This document shows positions 14,135 to 20,435 of a stretch of 22,851 nt of DNA, piece after piece; position 1 is the first letter of the stretch, and each line of letters starts with the position of its first letter. A program made the position numbers and the translations under genes. The stretch comes from a virus, in the IMG/VR virus record IMGVR_UViG_3300020400_000044, positions 1 to 22,851 of that record. One strand, 5' to 3'. A model generated the notes under the pieces. It saw nothing but the letters and a program-made list of their open reading frames with translations, searched no databases and was not told the DNA's origin.

Positions 14135-15598
14135 TTATACTATTGTCCATGTGCTTCCGTTGGGTATTGTTAACGTTGCGTTTAGTGTTATAGGTCCTAT
14201 TGCCATGCTGTTACTACTGCTTGGTAATGTTGTGTTTGTACTTATTGTATTAGGATTTGTTATAATTGATTTTTCTGCTGTAATTCTTCCATCTGCTTCT
14301 ATGGTCATTGCACTAGACATGCTTGCACCTGTTGACTTTGTGTAAAATTCTATTCTGCCATCATCATTAGCACTGGTATTTGTAGCTGTTGATATTTGAC
14401 TAACTTGTGTAGCACCGTTATGACCCAATATTCTGTACAAATCAAAGTCAGCGTTTGTTGCTGATGCTCCGTTACCCAAATACAAAAATCCACTACTGTT
14501 AGCATTATCACCTGATAAACTTAAACTGTTGTATCCACTTGAACTTGATCTTGTCCATGGGATAGTAGTAGGACCTATATCAACACTGCCAATGACTTGT
14601 AACATTTCATCAGGAGTCGTTGTTCCCACACCTATCTTACCTGCTACAGTTAAACTAGCAGTACCTGTTGAGCTTGGATCTAAATAATAACTGTTATTGG
14701 AGCTATCTACAAAATATGAAGCTTCAACTTCACCTGCAAAACTAACATTACCTTGATTGTTCAGATACATTAAATTTGTTCCAGAACTTCCACTTCTTAC
14801 TTCTAACACTTCTGAAGATCCACTAGCATGTATTCTTACACCTGTGTTGCCACTAGTCTTAGAAGCATAGATAAATGCTTCTCCACTAGATGGTGTCGAA
14901 GGTGCGGCTGTAGCTTTCACTGTCATTCTATTTCCAGAAAGATAACCGTTAATATCAATATTACCATTTCCAAGAACATTTTTACTGTTAAGATATAAAT
15001 CGCCACCTAGTTGTGGACTTGTATCACCTACTAGATCACTTTCACCTAAATCAATATAACTACTACCATCGTTTGTAAACTGCCATTTATCAGAGGTTTC
15101 ATTCCATCTAAACACAACATTAGTTGCACTACCACGTTCAACTTCTATACCTGCATTTTGACTGGGTGTACCAGTCTCATCACTGTTAAGTTTGAGAATA
15201 TTATCGCCGATATTTACTTCGTTTGAATTTACTGAAGTGGTTGTACCATTTACAGTCAAGTTACCAGACATGGTTACATCACCAATAAATGTGCCGCCAT
15301 TTTGTCTGCTTACTGTGTCAGTTACTTCAAATACATCAGTTGATACAATACTAATTAAATCATTGGTAGAGGCGGCTGAAGCAAGCACAATGCTGGTTCC
15401 GTTTGTTGCTGTGAAATCTGCTTCTTCTAGTCTGGCGCCATTAAAAAATACCTCGACATTTCCAGGATTATATGCTAGTGTATTGTTGTTAGTATCTAAA
15501 CCAGTAAACGTTGTTTGACTGCTGGTAGCAGTATAATTAAATTCTTGTTGTGCGTTACGTATAACAATGTTGTCTGGACGATTACCTAAATATGGCAT
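14135..15598 (-). CDS. Tail-fibre-like structural protein, 487 aa
   Basis: The N-terminus MPYLGNRPDNIVIRNAQQEF leads into a beta module with SSQTTFTGLDTNNN, NVEVFFNGARLEEADFTAT and NGTSIVL at about residues 26-90, related to the start of the 2728-4926 fibre. A LTVNGTTTSVNSNEVN module follows near residues 116-131. Only one clear shaft unit is present (KIGVGTTTPDEMLQV, near residue 320), so this is a short fibre. The C-terminal part ends in SMAIGPITLNATLTIPNGSTWTIV without S74 or C1q features: a simple beta ending often found in phage structural proteins. It has a perfect TATAAATA promoter and an AAGGAA ribosome site and heads a four-gene unit. Confidence 0.82.
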   Translation of the reverse strand: MPYLGNRPDNIVIRNAQQEFNYTATSSQTTFTGLDTNNNTLAYNPGNVEVFFNGARLEEADFTATNGTSIVLASAASTNDLISIVSTDVFEVTDTVSRQNGGTFIGDVTMSGNLTVNGTTTSVNSNEVNIGDNILKLNSDETGTPSQNAGIEVERGSATNVVFRWNETSDKWQFTNDGSSYIDLGESDLVGDTSPQLGGDLYLNSKNVLGNGNIDINGYLSGNRMTVKATAAPSTPSSGEAFIYASKTSGNTGVRIHASGSSEVLEVRSGSSGTNLMYLNNQGNVSFAGEVEASYFVDSSNNSYYLDPSSTGTASLTVAGKIGVGTTTPDEMLQVIGSVDIGPTTIPWTRSSSSGYNSLSLSGDNANSSGFLYLGNGASATNADFDLYRILGHNGATQVSQISTATNTSANDDGRIEFYTKSTGASMSSAMTIEADGRITAEKSIITNPNTISTNTTLPSSSNSMAIGPITLNATLTIPNGSTWTIV

Positions 15599-15619
15599 AA
15601 ATTATTTCCTTATATAACA

Positions 15620-15627
15620 TATTTATA
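15620..15627 (-). promoter_or_regulatory. T4-type late promoter, perfect TATAAATA
   Basis: This perfect late octamer lies 21 bases before the ATG at 15598 and begins 1 base after the stop codon of the 15629-16000 gene. The following bases TGTTATATAAGG combine start region and ribosome site. Confidence 0.78.
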
Positions 15628-15628
15628 T

Positions 15629-16000
15629 TTAACTTGGAGGTGTAGGCCATACAACATCTGCTGTAGTTGATGCTGTGGTAATATCTCTAAGTGCAGTTCT
15701 ATAGGTTGCCCAAGGGTCTTTGATATTACTAGGAACATCAGCACCTTGTGTCCAATCACATGCAATTAGCAGTTTGTTTCTATGCTTTCTTATCTGTTCC
15801 CAAGTATCTAGTTCTCTGTGTTTTGTAATCAATTCATCTGTTATTACATCACTGCCTACAATTTGTTGCACAGTTTTTCCATAGTCTTCATGATCCGGCA
15901 TTACTGGTATTTCAGCCGAGGGGTCATAACTGTATTCTACACCATCAATTACTATTGGATGATATAACCAAGTTGGACTGTATTCAAATTGTTCGCTCAT
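15629..16000 (-). CDS. Tail assembly chaperone-like protein (PF16778 type), 123 aa
   Basis: The C-terminal half has the family signature: RN at 74-75, DW at 82-83, W97 with YR at 100-101, LRD at 104-106 and the ending WPTPPS at 118-123, identical in the last six residues to the 101-residue relative at 1891. The N-terminal half (EYSPTWLYHPIVIDGVEYSY) resembles short segments found ahead of this domain in tail-fibre assembly proteins. It follows the 786-residue fibre by 15 bases, has a good AGAGGGA ribosome site and no promoter of its own, so it closes a three-gene unit. It probably helps fold or assemble the fibres made from the same transcript; this is inferred from family and position. Confidence 0.78.
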   Translation of the reverse strand: MSEQFEYSPTWLYHPIVIDGVEYSYDPSAEIPVMPDHEDYGKTVQQIVGSDVITDELITKHRELDTWEQIRKHRNKLLIACDWTQGADVPSNIKDPWATYRTALRDITTASTTADVVWPTPPS

Positions 16001-16015
16001 ATTTCCCTCTTTTGA

Positions 16016-18376
16016 TTATGCGTGTAATGCATATGAATTTGCTCCTGGCATTGTAGTAGTAGTTGGGTTCCAGTCACTGTGTGAAACTTGTATCTTTACA
16101 AGATAGTATACATATGCAGGTATACTAATTGAAACATCAACAATTTCAGCTACACTATTACCTGGAGCACCGCCAGGTAAATTGATAGACAATCTGCCAC
16201 TACCCGGTCCATTGTAAATATCTTGATATGCTATACCATAATTAGGATTGTAACTGCCATCGCTTCTACCATGTCCGTATAACCAATATTCACCTTGTGA
16301 TGTTGTACTATAGTATGTTTGAAACAAAGTAATATGCACACTACCACTACCCCAATAGTGTCTTCTGTATCTCAATAGATTGTATGTTGTGGTGCTTGAA
16401 CTAGCACCATATAATCTGTAGTGTATATTAGTATTATCAGATTGTACAAGCCTTGACCAGTTGTTTTTACTGGCGTGTATCATAGCGGCGCCATACTCGT
16501 CAATTCTAAAACGTCTTGTTGCTCCACTACCTGGGCCTATACTGTCATCTTTGGTATAAAAATCTAAATGTGCAGGAGCACTTGAACCGCTGTGATTTGA
16601 AGCGGCAATAGCTTCAATTTTAGCATCTGCACCAGCAACTGTATTACCTTGAGAATATCCTTTAAATCCTATTACACCTAGCTTTTGACCGCTTGTAACT
16701 GAGCCACTGTAATATGTTGATTGAAGTATTCCGCCTCCGTTACCAACAGTTAATGTTAGTCTATCAGTTGGGTCAGTATTATTAATACCAACATTACCTG
16801 AGCTATTAATAACTACTCTTTCGCCACCATTAGTCCACAAACCCATTTTATTAATATCGTGTTGGTATCTTACACCAGATATTATACTAACACCAGTGGT
16901 ATCTTGAAAAAATATACCAGATGCGTTTGCGTTACCAGATACAACTGTAATAGCGTTATCTCCAGTAGTATCACCAACAACCAAATCACTTGTTAAGTAA
17001 TTGCCAGGCGTATTATTATTAATACCAACTCTACCAGAGCTATCAATCCTCATTCGTTCAGTTAAATTTCCACCATTTGCCCTTGTAGTAAAACGTAATG
17101 CAGTATCATAATTTCCATCTGTAGTATTTTCTTTTACTGCTTGTACCGTTCCAAAATTTGTTATTGAACCACCATTATTGTACTTTCCTCTAAAGGTAAT
17201 ACCACCACCCGGATTTGTACCATTGTAAGCAGTGCTTGTGTCGGTAGCACATAATACAGCTAAACCACCACCAGAAGAAACACTTGAACCTTCTACATGC
17301 AAAGCGTATTCAGGACTGGTCGTGCCAATACCAACATTACCAGTGTTCATAATCCTCATACGTTCATTAGAGGTACCATCAGTGCTAAATGTCATGTGTG
17401 ATGCGTCACTTGTAATTAAACGCATTGGATTAGTTGTTGAAATAATATCAATACCAGAGCCACTTGGAGCAATTTGTAAATTTCTTCCAGAACCATCATC
17501 AACTTGTAATTTTGCTCCAGGAGTAGCTGTACTAATACCAACATTACCTCCACCCGTAATGAAAAGACTGGTTGTCCCCCATAATCCAAATGATAGATAA
17601 TTGGCAGAGCTAGCATTGCCTTGGTAATTAAACGTCATTGCACCTGTATCATTTGTACTGCCATCTTTACCCAATAATATTTGATGTTTATGTCCTATAG
17701 GAAGTGTTGTAGCATATGCTTCAATGGCTTTAGGATAGAGATTGCTGGTATTTGTATTATTGATTTGTAAACAAGCACCACCGCTGGTTTGACCATCACC
17801 AACTATTTTTACATCACCATTATCAACATGAAGTTTTGATGTTGGACTAATCGTACCAATACCTACATTACCATCTGTTGAAATATGCATTTTAATTGTT
17901 GCGTTGTTTTGTCCAGAAGCTGAGCCAGTATTGAAAGATATGCCTCCACCACCACTACCTGGTAAGGCACTCGCATCGGAAATGCCGTTCCAAAGTATTG
18001 TATTATTATTAGACATTCGCAATCCACCAGCTTCATATCCACCATCTTGTTTGAAAAGAATTTTAGGGTTATCAAACTCGTTGTTATTGTCTGTGTCTGC
18101 TTCTATAGTCAGTGTAGCATCACCGCTAGTACCACTAGAAATTGTTAAATCACCAGTAAGTGTTCCACCAGTGAGATTTAATTTAGTTGCAATTGAATTT
18201 GTGACTGTAGTTGAAAAGTTTGCGTCATCACCTAGAGCGGCGGCTAATTCATTTAATGTGTTTAATGCACCAGGAGCGGCGTCAATTAGATTGTTAATAC
18301 TGGTAGTTACACTAGCTGTGGTTGCGCCAGTTGCACCACCTGTTGTAATATTTCCTAAATTACGTGCATTACTCAT
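16016..18376 (-). CDS. Long tail fibre with an unrecognised C-terminal tip, 786 aa
   Basis: The start MSNARNLGNITTGGATGATT leads into APGALNTLNELAAALGDDANF at about residues 34-54 and a LTGGTLTGDLTI unit. The shaft holds NVGIGTISP, NVGISTATP, NVGIGTTSP, RVGINNNTP and NVGINNTDP, several with ERMRI or ERVVI before them; later units are more diverged. Residues about 638-786 lack shaft repeats and form a Tyr/Gly/Ser-rich beta domain (YRRHYWGSGSVHITLFQTYY, then GEYWLYGHGRSDG and SIPAYVYYLVKIQVSHSDW), which I read as a receptor-binding tip of unknown family. It follows the C1q-tipped fibre by 4 bases, with an AGGA ribosome site overlapping that stop, so the two are coupled. Confidence 0.83.
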   Translation of the reverse strand: MSNARNLGNITTGGATGATTASVTTSINNLIDAAPGALNTLNELAAALGDDANFSTTVTNSIATKLNLTGGTLTGDLTISSGTSGDATLTIEADTDNNNEFDNPKILFKQDGGYEAGGLRMSNNNTILWNGISDASALPGSGGGGISFNTGSASGQNNATIKMHISTDGNVGIGTISPTSKLHVDNGDVKIVGDGQTSGGACLQINNTNTSNLYPKAIEAYATTLPIGHKHQILLGKDGSTNDTGAMTFNYQGNASSANYLSFGLWGTTSLFITGGGNVGISTATPGAKLQVDDGSGRNLQIAPSGSGIDIISTTNPMRLITSDASHMTFSTDGTSNERMRIMNTGNVGIGTTSPEYALHVEGSSVSSGGGLAVLCATDTSTAYNGTNPGGGITFRGKYNNGGSITNFGTVQAVKENTTDGNYDTALRFTTRANGGNLTERMRIDSSGRVGINNNTPGNYLTSDLVVGDTTGDNAITVVSGNANASGIFFQDTTGVSIISGVRYQHDINKMGLWTNGGERVVINSSGNVGINNTDPTDRLTLTVGNGGGILQSTYYSGSVTSGQKLGVIGFKGYSQGNTVAGADAKIEAIAASNHSGSSAPAHLDFYTKDDSIGPGSGATRRFRIDEYGAAMIHASKNNWSRLVQSDNTNIHYRLYGASSSTTTYNLLRYRRHYWGSGSVHITLFQTYYSTTSQGEYWLYGHGRSDGSYNPNYGIAYQDIYNGPGSGRLSINLPGGAPGNSVAEIVDVSISIPAYVYYLVKIQVSHSDWNPTTTTMPGANSYALHA

Positions 18377-18380
18377 ATCT

Positions 18381-20156
18381 TTATCCTAGTAAATATCCAC
18401 CAAAAATAGTATATTCATATGTTGCGGTATATACTGTACCAGCGCCAATGTATGCTTGTACCCAATCATTTTCTGCCAATGTAACCATCCATGTCATTAC
18501 TCCATTATCACCATAGGTATTAACGTTGCCTCCATCAAGCCTTAGATGTCTTTGATTGTGTAAATAACCAGAGGCACTATTTTTTACTAGATAGTATCTC
18601 ACAGTGACAGTAGTGCTACCATTTTTAATAGCAGTTCCATAAAAAAGATAAGTTCCTGCAACAGGTGCGGTAAACCTACCATTACTGGCATTAAAGTGAT
18701 TGCCTCTATTTACATATGTAGCTTGCCAACCAGTTAAATTTGACGATGCACTTGATGCCGCTGGTCTTGCCGCGTCAAACGCTGGTTGCTGAGGAGTCGT
18801 AACTCTTCCCAAGTAGTCTACTTTAATCGCTAGATAATCACTGTTGTTTATTCCATTACCACCTACTCTAGCCTGTAAATTTCTTGCTGTTGAACTACCA
18901 TTATGATGTCCTATCCAACCTCCAACATGTCCGTCATTTGATTTTATGTCTAAACCTGCATAATAATAACCTTTGGCTTTTGCAGTAAAAAACGCATTAG
19001 CATTTGCACCACCGTCACCTGCTAGTTGTGTTGCATCTACTGTAACATCTACACGATGATTAGGATCATCAGTACTAATTCTCATGGTGTTTGCCAGTGC
19101 TTGTGCTTCTGGTTTTGTCCAAAATTGCATTGTACCACCACTGTCATCACCAGCATTACTGTCAGTTGTTGTAATCACAGTTCTAATCTGACCTACTGTT
19201 CTGTTTTGTGTACCTGTTCCAGCTGTACCTGCATTTTCTGCATTGTTAAACTGTATTGCACCTGCATTGTATCCTGCTGTATTTGCACGTGAAGCAAGTT
19301 CTAAGTATCCTGATGTAGCATTGTTAAGTGTTGTACTCATCACCGTAAGTTTTTTTGATCCTGTGTCATATGCACTTGAAACTGCACTAGTTGTGCCAAT
19401 ACCAACATTACCACTTTTTGTAACAACAAATCTACTAGTATAATTTGTACCAGTAGCAGAAGTACTAGATTGTAAATCAAGTATATATTCGCCAGTATCA
19501 TTGTCGCTTGTTCTAACTTGCAAACCTTGAGCACCATCACTATTATTTGTAATTCTGGTTGCAAAAGCATTAGCAGATGCTACTAAATCTAGTCTGTGAC
19601 TAGGACTACTCGTACCAATACCAATTCTATCTGTACTAGCATCAACATAAAACATATTAGTTTCATTTACACTTTTAATTCTAAAGTCTGTGTCGTTATT
19701 AGTTTCATTGAAATAAGCATTTGCGTTAAAAAAAGCAAATCCTAGGTTACTCATATCAAGTTTTAGGGCAGATATTCCTGAACCGCCAGCATTTCCGTAT
19801 AAAATAATATCTTTGTCTTGTGTTAGACTTTGTATATAAAAATCACTACTTGATTGATAGAAGGTACCATAGTTGACGCCATCATCTTTTAAAATTATCT
19901 GCGTACCTGCGTCTAAATTTATATTACCTGCTACATCTAAATCAAAATTACCTCCACTTTGTAGTTTACCGTGAGCACCATCTGTTTCTAGTTGTACAAA
20001 ATGTGATGTGCTGGTTCCTAATCTTGTGAGTCTGAGTGTTGCGCCTGCTGTATGATCCACATGCAAGCCATTGCCTGCAGGAGCGGTAGTTCCCACACCT
20101 ATTTCTGCTCCTGATGGTAAATTAAATCCTGTTGTTCCGTCTAGTACTAGAGGCAT
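18381..20156 (-). CDS. Tail fibre with C1q-like C-terminal domain, 591 aa
   Basis: The N-terminus MPLVLDGTTGFNLPSGAEIG is a short start motif common in phage structural proteins and runs directly into the first GVGTTAP unit. RIGIGTSSPSHRLDL and NVGIGTTSAV follow, then a shaft rich in TAG, TTTDSNAG and similar stretches. Residues about 456-591 form a C1q/TNF-like domain with PAFDAARPAA, HFNASNGRFTAPVAGTYLF and the ending TIFGGYLLG; this is the clearest such domain in the window. Such domains trimerise and could form the binding tip. The gene has its own late promoter and an AGGATA ribosome site, and is followed 4 bases later by another long fibre. Confidence 0.85.
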   Translation of the reverse strand: MPLVLDGTTGFNLPSGAEIGVGTTAPAGNGLHVDHTAGATLRLTRLGTSTSHFVQLETDGAHGKLQSGGNFDLDVAGNINLDAGTQIILKDDGVNYGTFYQSSSDFYIQSLTQDKDIILYGNAGGSGISALKLDMSNLGFAFFNANAYFNETNNDTDFRIKSVNETNMFYVDASTDRIGIGTSSPSHRLDLVASANAFATRITNNSDGAQGLQVRTSDNDTGEYILDLQSSTSATGTNYTSRFVVTKSGNVGIGTTSAVSSAYDTGSKKLTVMSTTLNNATSGYLELASRANTAGYNAGAIQFNNAENAGTAGTGTQNRTVGQIRTVITTTDSNAGDDSGGTMQFWTKPEAQALANTMRISTDDPNHRVDVTVDATQLAGDGGANANAFFTAKAKGYYYAGLDIKSNDGHVGGWIGHHNGSSTARNLQARVGGNGINNSDYLAIKVDYLGRVTTPQQPAFDAARPAASSASSNLTGWQATYVNRGNHFNASNGRFTAPVAGTYLFYGTAIKNGSTTVTVRYYLVKNSASGYLHNQRHLRLDGGNVNTYGDNGVMTWMVTLAENDWVQAYIGAGTVYTATYEYTIFGGYLLG

Positions 20157-20178
20157 ATTTTATCCTATCTGCTAAACA

Positions 20179-20186
20179 TATTTATT
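20179..20186 (-). promoter_or_regulatory. T4-type late promoter, AATAAATA, overlapping a stop codon
   Basis: The octamer matches at seven of eight positions, lies 22 bases before the ATG at 20156 and contains the TAA stop (20184-20182) of the 81-residue gene. The following TGTTTAGCAG matches the other leaders in part. Confidence 0.65.
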
Positions 20187-20427
20187 GTTTTATAAAGTCT
20201 GTAGTAAACTTTTCATCATTGGGATCAACTGGATTGTCTTCATTTAAAAGTTCTAATTTTGTGTAACCTTCTTGTACTACCCAAGGAATAATCATAGCAT
20301 CTGCCATACCTTCGTTATCAGCCAGGAGTGTATTTTTTACCTCATCTTTTTCATAAAGGTCAACTTTAATTGTTCCATCTTCTTGTGGTATTTTTTTGCC
20401 ATAATAGTCGTTAACATAATTTTTCAT
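20182..20427 (-). CDS. Small acidic protein of unknown function, 81 aa
   Basis: I do not recognise a family. The protein starts MKNYVNDYYGKKIPQEDGT and is rich in Asp, Glu and Lys, with a central ADAMIIPWVVQEGYTKLELL and an acidic end before FIKQ. It has no membrane segment or known motif and lacks the DW/LRD/WPTPPS signature of the chaperone-like proteins. It begins 8 bases after the TAG stop of the long fibre, with a repeated GGATA/AGGA ribosome site, and it ends the unit, the position taken elsewhere by chaperone-like genes. Fibre assembly is possible from position alone. Confidence 0.65.
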   Translation of the reverse strand: MKNYVNDYYGKKIPQEDGTIKVDLYEKDEVKNTLLADNEGMADAMIIPWVVQEGYTKLELLNEDNPVDPNDEKFTTDFIKQ

Positions 20428-20435
20428 TTCCTATC

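Noticed and set aside
1859-20181. Rho-independent terminators between units
   Set aside because: The gaps are only a few to about 40 bases and contain no GC-rich stem followed by a T run. The inverted repeats found are AT-rich and include start codons.
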